This document shows positions 8,699 to 16,002 of a stretch of 38,672 nt of DNA, piece by piece. A program made the translations under genes and the position numbers. The notes under the pieces are model-generated. The model was given only the letters and a program-made list of their open reading frames with translations, did not search any database and was not told where the DNA came from. Source of the DNA: Faecalicatena faecalis (GTDB taxonomy: Bacteria; Bacillota; Clostridia; Lachnospirales; Lachnospiraceae); the NCBI RefSeq assembly GCF_012524165.2, contig NZ_JABACJ020000032.1:1-38672 (forward strand), read 5' to 3'. Position 1 is the first letter of the stretch, and every line of letters starts with the position of its first letter.

Positions 8699-8727
8699 AT
8701 AATATTCCTTTTTCTAAAAATGGACAA
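8699..8727 (-). promoter_or_regulatory. Promoter of the rhamnosidase-symporter operon
   Basis: On the minus strand TTGTCC (8722-8727) and TATTAT (8699-8704) are separated by 17 bp. The start codon is about 50 bases downstream. Confidence 0.6.
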
Positions 8728-8737
8728 TGAACTAATC

Positions 8738-8753
8738 GACACTTATTTATGTC
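8738..8753. promoter_or_regulatory. Candidate operator between the divergent promoters
   Basis: The inverted repeat GACA-N8-TGTC lies 10 bp upstream of the rhamnosidase -35 and 19 bp upstream of the AraC-gene -35. The position suits an activator site for the adjacent AraC protein, though this family often uses direct repeats. Confidence 0.4.
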
Positions 8754-8772
8754 AAAATCAAACCTCATAGTA

Positions 8773-8801
8773 TTGCGATATATACAGAAATTTTATATAA
8801 T
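8773..8801 (+). promoter_or_regulatory. Promoter of the AraC regulator gene
   Basis: TTGCGA (8773-8778) is followed after 17 bp by a perfect TATAAT (8796-8801). The resulting leader before the start codon at 8904 would be about 95 nt and contains a possible 20-codon reading frame (8849-8911) overlapping the regulator start. Confidence 0.7.
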
Positions 8802-8903
8802 ATGATAAGGAGATACCAAGTTTAAAAGGTCATACGTTTCATGCTTACATGAAAAAGCCTTGCATAAAAAAGCATGACTTTGGAATATTGGAGGAAGAGA
8901 TTT

Positions 8904-9920
8904 ATGTATAGCCCGGATGAATTAATGCAGGAATTTAAACAATTATCAATTCTCGAAAAGATTGCCCTGGAAACCGGCGAGGAGGATGATATCAAGCTGG
9001 GAGAATATCTGGGCACTTCTGATTACAGATATGTAGATGGAAATATTCGGGAACTCACGCAAAAGTATTATTTTAAGGGGAAAGAAGGCATTACTTACTC
9101 CAAGCATCCTTTCTATATCAGATCTGGAATGCACAGACATGATTTTTTCGAGATGGCCTATGCTTATAAAGGGGACTTTGTACAGACGATCAATAACACA
9201 CAGATGACGATTCGGGAAGGAAGCCTGCTTCTGCTCGATACTTATGTATCACACAGTGTAGGACCTGTTGATGAAAATACAATTATTGTAAATATTCTAA
9301 TGACAAGAGAGTACTTCAGTGAAAAGCTGATGAAACGGTTTTCTCAGAACAACCTGATTACGGAATTCATCGTTTCTGCACTTTACAAGAACAGCCTGAA
9401 GGGGAATTACCTGCATTTTTCCCTGGACAATAACGATGAAATCAGGAATTATATCAACGCGGTCCTCTTAGAATTAAAACACGATAATCCGGGGAGGGAT
9501 GAGATCATCAATAGCTTTATGATCATACTTCTCACGATGCTCGCCCGGGAAAAGAACTGCGTGAATGACCAGCCCTCGGGCTCCCGTACTACGCCCTCTT
9601 CAGTTGTAAGTATTTTGGATTATATGAATAAGAATTATATGAATCTGACCCTGGAAGATGCGGCCGGCTATTTCCATTTTTCGCCTAATTACTTAAGCAG
9701 ACTGCTGAAAAAATATACCGGAAAGACCTTTATCTCCATTATCCTGGAATTAAAACTGGAGAAGACCATATTCCTATTAGAACATACGGACTTCTCCATC
9801 TCTCGAATCGCTGAGATCGCAGGATTTCGGAATATGAATTACTTTTATAAACTTTTCGAGAAAAAATATGGCTGCACACCGAAGGGGTATCGAGGAAAAT
9901 TGGAGGAGAGCACAAGATGA
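8904..9920 (+). CDS. AraC/XylS-family regulator of the rhamnoside locus
   Basis: A 338-residue regulator with an N-terminal cupin-like sensing half (residues about 60-150, with the HRHDFFEMAY pattern of AraC sugar sensors) and a C-terminal pair of helix-turn-helix motifs. These include LTLEDAAGYFHFSPNYLSRL and the signature FSISRIAEIAGFRNMNYFYK. The start was placed at 8904, not the in-frame ATG at 8874, because GGAGGAAGAG lies five bases before it. It is divergent from the rhamnosidase operon with a shared regulatory region, so it most likely activates that operon when a rhamnose-containing ligand is present. It ends five bases from the convergent MoaD-like gene, with no obvious terminator between them. 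Confidence 0.9.
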   Translation: MYSPDELMQEFKQLSILEKIALETGEEDDIKLGEYLGTSDYRYVDGNIRELTQKYYFKGKEGITYSKHPFYIRSGMHRHDFFEMAYAYKGDFVQTINNTQMTIREGSLLLLDTYVSHSVGPVDENTIIVNILMTREYFSEKLMKRFSQNNLITEFIVSALYKNSLKGNYLHFSLDNNDEIRNYINAVLLELKHDNPGRDEIINSFMIILLTMLAREKNCVNDQPSGSRTTPSSVVSILDYMNKNYMNLTLEDAAGYFHFSPNYLSRLLKKYTGKTFISIILELKLEKTIFLLEHTDFSISRIAEIAGFRNMNYFYKLFEKKYGCTPKGYRGKLEESTR

Positions 9921-9925
9921 TTACG

Positions 9926-10174
9926 CTATCCGCCTCCACAAATGGGAAGAAACCTTACCTCGTCCTCCGGCTTTGTTTTGGTCTTAAAGTTATCAAATGA
10001 TAAGATACTGACTCCGTTGAGCGTAATCAGACTGCGCTTCGCCTCCTTATAAGCCTCAACGCCGTACCTCCTGCGAATTACACTCAAGCACCCCTTAATA
10101 TCCGTAATATCAAAAGATTCCTCTTTCCTGCCAGTCATCTCACGAAGCGCACCATAATAGTATACTCTTGACAT
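9926..10174 (-). CDS. MoaD/ThiS-like small sulfur-carrier protein
   Basis: An 82-residue beta-grasp protein. The start (VYYYGALREMTG) and the end (DEVRFLPICGGG) match MoaD-type proteins, whose C-terminal Gly-Gly is activated by adenylation and thiocarboxylation to donate sulfur for pterin dithiolene formation. Here there are three terminal glycines. It is last in the aldehyde oxidoreductase operon, 13 bp after that gene, where such a protein would supply sulfur for the tungsto- or molybdopterin cofactor. No MoaE, MoeB or other cofactor gene is in the window. Function is inferred from fold and context. Confidence 0.8.
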   Translation of the reverse strand: MSRVYYYGALREMTGRKEESFDITDIKGCLSVIRRRYGVEAYKEAKRSLITLNGVSILSFDNFKTKTKPEDEVRFLPICGGG

Positions 10175-10187
10175 ATCATCACCTAAT

Positions 10188-12074
10188 TCATGAATGTATT
10201 TTTAATTGCCACAGTTTAAACAATGACGGAGATCCATCTTCTTTCCATCCCCGGACCTTATAATACCTTGGCAGCATTTTATCGAGGCGTACTACGGACT
10301 TGGGATTCTTATCCTGCGGCACCTTTGTTAATCGATCAGGCAGGTTATCGTCATTTGCTGTAAGACCCTCCCGATAGTTATATAACCGCTCTACGTTATA
10401 TCCTCTTTCACCAAGCTGCATAAAACGTCCCGTTGTCATGTGGATTCCAGTGATCTGCTTGATTGCCTCTGCATGAGGCAGGAGGAACATCGAATTGAAC
10501 GGAAGTATCCACGGCATGAACTTCCACATGATTCCCAGGACCGGCCTGACCCATATCAAAAATTTTCCGCACAGCCTCGTGACCCAATGAGATGGTCCTA
10601 GACGGAAAAGAATGGAGGGAATCATGCTGTATGCGGTAAATAGACAGAATCCCGAACCAGATACTGCTTCCATGGCATTCTGCATGAGGACTGTCAGTTC
10701 TGGCTTTCCTTTGGTCTCCAGCGGATCGGTGGACAAAACGCCCACAGACTCCAACAGGGCTAAATAACCGCCGTTCAGGTGGCATCCGCCCCGATTCGAG
10801 GTGGCATATCCCAGGCCCATGCCAACTGACTTTCTAGGCTCGTAGGAAGCCAATTCCAGGCCTTTTGCATGGATGGCGGCATCTTCTGCACCATATTTCT
10901 CTGCAAGCCATTTTGAGCCATTTGCAAGCTCTGAATAAATACCTTCTCTGTGAGCGATCTTCTTCACAATCTCAGGAATATTACTTACGTCCCCGAAATC
11001 GACTCCGAAATCCGCAATCCCTCTTTCCTTGAGCTCCATGGCAAAAGCGATCGTGCCTCCCAGGGAAATGGTATCCATTCCCATGATATCCGCAATATAA
11101 TTAATCTCATTGATAATGTCCAGGTCTGCACTTTCTACATTCGCTCCAAACAGGCCGACCGTTTCATACTCTGGTCCCTTTACATCCTTCTCATAAACTT
11201 TGACTCTTCGTTCACAACGGATCGGACAGCTTACACAGCCCATATTTCTGATTAGCTTTGTATCTGCCAAAGTCTCACCGCTGATGTCCTCTGCCTTGTC
11301 ATAGAACCCTCTCTGAAAATTCTTTGTAGGCAGAGCATGAGTAGCATTCGCCTTTGTCACAAGTCCTGCACTCCCATACTTTGGAAGCGAGGTCCCGGTC
11401 ATCGGATGCGACTGAAGGAAACGAACCCATTTTTCTACATGCTTGTCAAACTTCTCTTTATTATAAATCTCTGGCATCTTGGTTCCATATGCCATGACGG
11501 CCTTGATGTTCTTGGAGCCGAAAACGGCACCAGCACCGCACCTCCCAGCTACTCTTTCTCCAGATAGTACGCCCGCATACCGGACCTGATTCTCTCCCGC
11601 AGGTCCAATCACGATCTTCCCATATTGCTTCGGAAACTCTTCCTGAACTTTTTCTGTATCCATTCCCCAAAGGTGCTCCGCATTCTTGATGTGCACATCT
11701 CCATCCAGGATTTCAATATAGGAAGGTACTTTTGCTTTTCCCTTCAAGATCAGACCGTCATATCCGGCCTTCTTCAGCATCATTCCAAAGTTTCCGCCAC
11801 AGTTCGAAGAAGCAATACCACCGGTCATCAGATTCTTGAAAGACATGTTGAATCTGCTCGAGGATGGTGCTCCGGTACCGTTAGCCGGTCCTGTATTGAC
11901 GATGATCACAGCCTCTTCTGAAAGAGGATCTACACCCGCCGGGGTCATATCATAGAGCAGTTTTGCCGCCAGTATCTTCCCGCCGATATATCTCTCATAT
12001 AATTTCTTATCGATCTTCAAACGCTTCACTCTATTCGTTGATAAATCAATCTGCAAATAAACCGGTAAATTCAT
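10188..12074 (-). CDS. Aldehyde:ferredoxin oxidoreductase (W/Mo pterin type)
   Basis: A 628-residue enzyme of the AOR family, which interconverts aldehydes and carboxylic acids using ferredoxin and a bis-pterin tungsten (rarely molybdenum) centre. The [4Fe-4S] ligands are visible as C280-x2-C283-x3-C287 and a distal C477 in a GSGFC motif, matching the spacing of the Pyrococcus enzyme. N-terminal pterin-binding segments include TGPANGTGAPSSSRFNMSFK and GIASSNCGGNFG. The ATG overlaps the ferredoxin stop by one base. Downstream of C477 a hydrophobic Trp/Pro-rich stretch (about residues 490-535) is longer than I expect for archaeal AOR and may shape the substrate pocket. The real aldehyde is unknown. 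Confidence 0.93.
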   Translation of the reverse strand: MNLPVYLQIDLSTNRVKRLKIDKKLYERYIGGKILAAKLLYDMTPAGVDPLSEEAVIIVNTGPANGTGAPSSSRFNMSFKNLMTGGIASSNCGGNFGMMLKKAGYDGLILKGKAKVPSYIEILDGDVHIKNAEHLWGMDTEKVQEEFPKQYGKIVIGPAGENQVRYAGVLSGERVAGRCGAGAVFGSKNIKAVMAYGTKMPEIYNKEKFDKHVEKWVRFLQSHPMTGTSLPKYGSAGLVTKANATHALPTKNFQRGFYDKAEDISGETLADTKLIRNMGCVSCPIRCERRVKVYEKDVKGPEYETVGLFGANVESADLDIINEINYIADIMGMDTISLGGTIAFAMELKERGIADFGVDFGDVSNIPEIVKKIAHREGIYSELANGSKWLAEKYGAEDAAIHAKGLELASYEPRKSVGMGLGYATSNRGGCHLNGGYLALLESVGVLSTDPLETKGKPELTVLMQNAMEAVSGSGFCLFTAYSMIPSILFRLGPSHWVTRLCGKFLIWVRPVLGIMWKFMPWILPFNSMFLLPHAEAIKQITGIHMTTGRFMQLGERGYNVERLYNYREGLTANDDNLPDRLTKVPQDKNPKSVVRLDKMLPRYYKVRGWKEDGSPSLFKLWQLKIHS

Positions 12075-12496
12075 CAGGCCTCACCTACTTCCATATGAAT
12101 GGCATGCAGTGGACAGACGGTCTCACATATCCCACATCCCACACATTTTTTCGAATCAATCAATTCCGCAAAAACACGGATATCTCCCTGATAGGCAGGT
12201 TCTGAAATTTTCAATGCATCCTTTGTACAATTCCAGACACACATCGAACACGCACTGCACTTGTCTGCTATAATTACCGGTCTTTTCCACTGCGCCCTGG
12301 GAACCGCCTTCACAGTCACGCCCTTCGAGTCCTGAACGGCCTCCTGGCTGCACGCCCTGCCGCATACACCGCATTCAACACAGCGCTTTTCATTTATCCT
12401 GTGCCGTTCCTTTAAATTTCCTTCCACTGCACCAACGGGACAAAGCTTCTTACATAACGTACATCCAATACACTTCTCCGTAATAAAAAAGGACAT
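12074..12496 (-). CDS. Polyferredoxin with four [4Fe-4S] binding motifs
   Basis: A 140-residue protein with sixteen cysteines in four CxxCxxCxxxC motifs (C9-C19, C39-C49, C80-C90, C118-C128), predicting four [4Fe-4S] clusters. The start was set at ATG 12496, because the longer GTG frame from 12511 would place the GGAGGTGA ribosome site inside the gene. It overlaps the AOR gene by one base and is therefore probably its electron-transfer subunit or direct redox partner, as in the small-subunit-containing tungsten oxidoreductases (WOR type) of gut bacteria. Which soluble carrier it passes electrons to is not visible. Confidence 0.92.
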   Translation of the reverse strand: MSFFITEKCIGCTLCKKLCPVGAVEGNLKERHRINEKRCVECGVCGRACSQEAVQDSKGVTVKAVPRAQWKRPVIIADKCSACSMCVWNCTKDALKISEPAYQGDIRVFAELIDSKKCVGCGICETVCPLHAIHMEVGEA

Positions 12497-12525
12497 GCAT
12501 TCACCTCCCACAAATTAATCTTCAA

Positions 12526-12566
12526 GGGGATTAACAAAAGAGTCCGCCCCCTTTGCTTAACCCCCC
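12526..12566. promoter_or_regulatory. Hairpin between alcohol dehydrogenase and ferredoxin genes
   Basis: GGGGATTAACAAAAG (12526-12540) can pair with CTTTGCTTAACCCCC (about 12551-12565), with two or three mismatches. No T-run follows on the minus strand, so it is more likely a partial terminator, processing site or RNA-stabilising stem than a full stop. It sits in the only long gap (80 bp) inside the operon. Confidence 0.45.
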
Positions 12567-12576
12567 TTGTTAAATT

Positions 12577-13764
12577 CTATTCATAAGCCTGATTGAGTAT
12601 CATGATGACATCGTCATACTCGACAGCAGCCGGATTCACCAGCATAGCCCCGTCATTCAATGCAGTCCGGGCAACTGCATCAAAATCTTTTTTATCGACC
12701 TTGGCATCTTTGAGTGTCATCGGAAGACCGCTCAGCTTATGAAGCCTGCGCTCCATTCTTCTGACAGATTTGATAGCCTCTTCCCCACGCTTATTGGCCG
12801 GAGTCTGAGCATAGACCTCAGGTCCCTCAAGATATAACAATAGTTCCCCATAAATATCGCCTAATTTCTTGTAATTATACAGCATACAGAACGGCAGCAA
12901 GATCGTCATAGCATCTCCATGCGGCACTCTGCACACTCCGCCTAACGCATGACCGATTGCATGGACCATTCCTACCATGGAATTGGAAAATGCTGCGCCT
13001 GCCATTGTAGATGCATTCGCCATGGCAAGTCTTGCCTTGGTATTCTTCCCATCCCTGACTGCATCCTCCAGGTTCTCCACAACTAATTTGATTGCTGCTG
13101 TGGCATAAGCATCACTCAGCGGGTTCTTCTGATTACAGCTATACGCCTCAATTGCATGGCACAATGCATCAAAACCAGTAGAAGCGGTAGTCTTCGGCGG
13201 AAGTGTAGCGGTCATCCTTGGATCTAATACCGCTGCATCCGGGAGTAAATAATTCGAAATGAACTCCATCTTTACCGATTTTTCAATATTCTTAATCACT
13301 GCAACAAGTGTCATCTCTGAACCAGTACCAGAAGTCGTCGGAACAGCAATAAATGGGACATGGTTCCCTCTCGTCATAGATTCACAGCCCTGAAGTTCCA
13401 GAAGATCTCTAACATCCTGAGAAATCAACATCTCTACTCCTTTTGCTGTATCAATAACAGAACCGCCTCCTACGGCAATGATACTGTCACATCCAGCTTC
13501 TTTGTACTTCTCCCCGATCTTATTCACGATCGCTACAGAAGAATCTGAAGGGATATCCGTATAGACTTCCGCCGGCTCCATCCCCGTTGAAGCCATGGCA
13601 TCGATCACATTCTGCAGTGATCCGATCTTTTCTAATACCTTATCGGATAATAAAATCGGCCTGGATGCTCCCAGTCCTTTTAATTCATATGTAATATTTT
13701 CAAGTGCATTTTTTCCTGATAATATCTTTGTTGAATTCTGAAATTCATAATATGATGGCAGCAT
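12577..13764 (-). CDS. Iron-containing alcohol dehydrogenase
   Basis: A group III Fe-dependent alcohol dehydrogenase of about 395 residues, interconverting an alcohol and aldehyde with NAD(P). Seen are the dinucleotide motif GGGSVIDTAKG (near residue 101) and the metal ligands D201 and H205 (FDALCHAIEAY) and H270 and H284 (GMVHAIGHALGGVCRVPHGD), with FucO-like spacing (numbers count from an upstream ATG at 13770). The ATG at 13764 is preferred because the AGGAGG site lies only two bases from the upstream ATG. It follows the SCP2-like gene by 23 bp. With the AOR it could form an acid-aldehyde-alcohol path in either direction; which one is used is not shown by the sequence. Confidence 0.93.
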   Translation of the reverse strand: MLPSYYEFQNSTKILSGKNALENITYELKGLGASRPILLSDKVLEKIGSLQNVIDAMASTGMEPAEVYTDIPSDSSVAIVNKIGEKYKEAGCDSIIAVGGGSVIDTAKGVEMLISQDVRDLLELQGCESMTRGNHVPFIAVPTTSGTGSEMTLVAVIKNIEKSVKMEFISNYLLPDAAVLDPRMTATLPPKTTASTGFDALCHAIEAYSCNQKNPLSDAYATAAIKLVVENLEDAVRDGKNTKARLAMANASTMAGAAFSNSMVGMVHAIGHALGGVCRVPHGDAMTILLPFCMLYNYKKLGDIYGELLLYLEGPEVYAQTPANKRGEEAIKSVRRMERRLHKLSGLPMTLKDAKVDKKDFDAVARTALNDGAMLVNPAAVEYDDVIMILNQAYE

Positions 13765-13787
13765 AAACATTTCCTCCTATTGTCTTA

Positions 13788-14288
13788 TTAAAACCCTAAA
13801 ATTGCATGGCAGTAAACTGATATACTTCCGATCTGTTTCTCCGGGACCTTCCGCAGAATTCTCCTGGTCATGATCTCCGGGAACAGATACCCTTCAGTCA
13901 GATCGATACACCGTACCACAGACATTACTTTTGCAATATCTCCTTTTACAAGGAAGCGATGCTGTGCATAAGCCTGTGATGTCCCGATCTGACCAGAAAA
14001 TACTAAAAATGCTCCATCAATACTCTTAAATGCGATCATGATGTCCGGGTCTTCAATATCTGAGACTCTCACAATTCCCCATGACACTTTCCTGATACAC
14101 AGCTTGGGCCCTTTCTCAGCCGCAGCCAATACCATCGTCATCCCAATCGGCCAGTTGGAAATCTCCTCATAGATCCTGGTATCATACTTATACAATACCT
14201 TCATCCCCCGATAAAGGAAGAATAGAATTACTTTTTCGAACAGAATCTTCCCTCTGGTCATCCATTTACGCTTTGAACTAACCTGCAT
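13788..14288 (-). CDS. Small protein with possible SCP2-like fold
   Basis: A 166-residue protein not recognised with certainty. It has no signal peptide; a hydrophobic FEKVILFFLYRGMKVLYKY stretch lies at residues 18-36. The later part (IMIAFKSIDGAFLVFSGQIG, then AQHRFLVKGDIAKVMSVVRC) resembles the hydrophobic-ligand-binding SCP2 sterol-carrier fold, where a ligand cavity is followed by a substrate-dependent G-D-x-x turn. A strong AAAGGAGGT ribosome site supports the start. It is first in the aldehyde redox operon, so a role in binding a hydrophobic aldehyde or acid is possible but speculative. Confidence 0.55.
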   Translation of the reverse strand: MQVSSKRKWMTRGKILFEKVILFFLYRGMKVLYKYDTRIYEEISNWPIGMTMVLAAAEKGPKLCIRKVSWGIVRVSDIEDPDIMIAFKSIDGAFLVFSGQIGTSQAYAQHRFLVKGDIAKVMSVVRCIDLTEGYLFPEIMTRRILRKVPEKQIGSISVYCHAILGF

Positions 14289-14352
14289 GACACTACCTCC
14301 TTTTCAAATAAAATCTATCTGACTGTTCTGCATGAAAAATCCTTTTTCTTCT

Positions 14353-14381
14353 ATTATACACTCTTTCGTAAGATAGGAAAT
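14353..14381 (-). promoter_or_regulatory. Probable promoter of the aldehyde redox operon
   Basis: A perfect TATAAT (14353-14358, minus strand, within TGTATAAT) lies 65 bases before the first gene. The -35 at 17 bp spacing (ATTTCC) is poor, which suggests activator dependence or an error in assignment. Confidence 0.45.
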
Positions 14382-14447
14382 ATTTGATTATTTTTTGTCA
14401 TTCTTTTCTTTCATCGTAAAACACGCTTCTTTAAAAACATACTTCTG

Positions 14448-14491
14448 AAAAAAATAGCAGAAGCCCTCTCTTTTACGAGTTCTTCTGCTAT
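14448..14491 (-). terminator. Terminator of the pilus/SipW operon
   Basis: ATAGCAGAAG (14454-14463) pairs perfectly with CTTCTGCTAT (14482-14491). An A-run at 14448-14454 becomes a T-run on the minus strand, right after the signal peptidase stop codon. Confidence 0.85.
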
Positions 14492-14495
14492 CCCT

Positions 14496-15050
14496 TTATT
14501 CTTCTTCATGTCCCCGCCGGATCACTCCTGCTATAATATGCAGCAGCACCGCTACTCCGATCAGGCTTACCGTTGCTATCTTTCCCGCTGTGGATGCGAC
14601 CGTGGCCAGAAGCTTGCCCATGAACGGAATCGTCAGCTCCACTCTTCCGAGCAGATTACTGTAAGCTGTAGGCATCGGGTCCTCCTGGTCATTTGCATCG
14701 CCCTTAGTCACAAACTGACCTTCTACTACCTGGTTCTTCACCACCCTATGCGTGATGATTGCCCCGGTATCATCTGCGCTGTAGAAAGCGATGACATCAT
14801 CTTCCTTCACATTTTCTGGAGGCAGGCTCTTTGTATATACCAGACTATCCGTCGGGATTGCCGGCTCCATACTTCCACTGATGACTGTGTATACCTGATA
14901 ACCGAACATCTGCGGTATCGTAATCGGGACGCACAGCACGATCACGGCGATCAACAGAACCGTTCCCAATACGCTCAGCACAGAAGCGAATTTACTTTTA
15001 TGTTTACTCTTATGTTTGTTCTTTCTATTCTGATTTTCTTCTCTGCTCAT
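14496..15050 (-). CDS. sipW: SipW-like (ER-type) signal peptidase I
   Basis: A 184-residue membrane serine protease of the S26B group. Catalytic Ser60 is in SGSMEP. His101 (IITHRV) stands where prokaryotic-type enzymes have Lys, the hallmark of the archaeal/ER/SipW class. Asp118 and Asp121 lie in KGDANDQED. Membrane helices are at about residues 22-45 and 152-176, and the N-terminus is very basic. In Bacillus subtilis SipW processes TasA and TapA. Here it is last in an operon with two proteins carrying SipW-type signal sequences (S-A-L-A-Y-F and T-R-A-A-L-S-Y-Y), making these its likely substrates; whether the LPXTG pilins also need it is open. Confidence 0.92.
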   Translation of the reverse strand: MSREENQNRKNKHKSKHKSKFASVLSVLGTVLLIAVIVLCVPITIPQMFGYQVYTVISGSMEPAIPTDSLVYTKSLPPENVKEDDVIAFYSADDTGAIITHRVVKNQVVEGQFVTKGDANDQEDPMPTAYSNLLGRVELTIPFMGKLLATVASTAGKIATVSLIGVAVLLHIIAGVIRRGHEEE

Positions 15051-15055
15051 CTGAT

Positions 15056-16000
15056 TTAGTTATTTTTCTTTCCATGTTTTTTGAAGTAGACACGTGTCCC
15101 AACTAATGCTGCAATTGCGAGTACTGCGATAATGATATTATATACGATCGGCGCTACACTTTTATCTCTCTCTGCCTTAATATCAGCCTTCGGAACCTCT
15201 TCATCATCCAGGTCTACCAGTTCCTGCGGAGTATTTTCCGGCGGAACCTCTACTGTTCCCTGTCCTTCTGCTGTTCCCTGCGTCGTACCGCCTGGTGTCG
15301 TTCCACCTGCTGTACCGCCGGCAGCTCCTGCCGTACCAGCCGCTGTTCCTGCTGGGGTAGCTGCAGCCTGAGTTACTACAGTCACATTATTTGCACCTAT
15401 GATCGTCGTGACAGTTCCATTCTCTGCCGGACTATAAATAAAAGTAAATACATTATCAGCTTCATTTGCACTCAATGTTTTAGCCAGATTGTAGGCCTGC
15501 GGCTGGTATCCTTCAATATATTGATAAGCAACAACCGGCTTATCTCCTACATTTCCATAAAATGTCCTGCTTGGTGCCAGCTCATTTCCAGATGCATCCT
15601 GATAATTCACTGTGTATGCGACCTGGCTTCCCTTAATTCCGTAAGCAACTACATAATCCACATCACCTGTGACTTTCACCCATTCTGATGAAACCTCTGT
15701 GCTGGTATCACCGCCGCTTTGGCGAACTCCCTGAACATAATACTTGCTGTTATTTTCCAGGGAAACAGCCGTGAAGCCTGCAAATGCATCCAGATGTACG
15801 GTATCTCCGTAATGGAGCCCGGTAATCTTCATCATATCCTGCCCGCCAGCAAATGTTCCATGATTTCCTGCATAAAACGTAACCGTGTAGGTATATCCGT
15901 CCGCGGCCTGAACCTCTGTCGCAAATGTCATCTGAAGGGTCATTGTCAATAATATTGCAAGTCCAAGAAGGCCTTTACGTATTTTCTTACCTGATCTCAT
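15056..16000 (-). CDS. Membrane-anchored surface protein with MucBP-like region
   Basis: A 314-residue exported protein: signal peptide with an A-T-E-V-Q-A-A-D cleavage region near residue 33, a folded part to about residue 190, a Gly/Thr/Pro/Ala-rich linker (about 210-260) and one C-terminal helix followed by KKHGKKNN. Residues about 130-190 (VNYQDASGNELAPSRTFYGN...GYQPQAYN) resemble MucBP/mucin-binding or related beta-grasp surface modules. No LPXTG-like motif precedes the helix, so it is probably held by the membrane helix alone, unlike the pilins upstream. It ends six bases before the sipW gene and lies between it and another anchored protein. A wall-base or anchoring function is inference. 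Confidence 0.7.
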   Translation of the reverse strand: MRSGKKIRKGLLGLAILLTMTLQMTFATEVQAADGYTYTVTFYAGNHGTFAGGQDMMKITGLHYGDTVHLDAFAGFTAVSLENNSKYYVQGVRQSGGDTSTEVSSEWVKVTGDVDYVVAYGIKGSQVAYTVNYQDASGNELAPSRTFYGNVGDKPVVAYQYIEGYQPQAYNLAKTLSANEADNVFTFIYSPAENGTVTTIIGANNVTVVTQAAATPAGTAAGTAGAAGGTAGGTTPGGTTQGTAEGQGTVEVPPENTPQELVDLDDEEVPKADIKAERDKSVAPIVYNIIIAVLAIAALVGTRVYFKKHGKKNN

Positions 16001-16002
16001 AC

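Noticed and set aside
8874..8903. Upstream ATG for the AraC regulator
   Set aside because: No ribosome site precedes it, whereas GGAGGAAGAG precedes the ATG at 8904.
12497..12511. GTG start at 12511 giving a 145-residue ferredoxin
   Set aside because: The GGAGGTGA ribosome site would lie inside the coding sequence. The ATG at 12496 has correct spacing and begins the first Cys motif region normally.
14508..15059. 183-codon plus-strand frame opposite the signal peptidase gene
   Set aside because: The opposite strand encodes an intact SipW-type peptidase with all catalytic residues. The plus frame has no family resemblance or ribosome site.
15132..15371. Plus-strand frame rich in Pro/Val/Ala opposite the surface protein linker
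   Set aside because: It is the antisense of a Gly/Thr/Ala-rich linker, has no ribosome site and no domain, and fits a compositional shadow.
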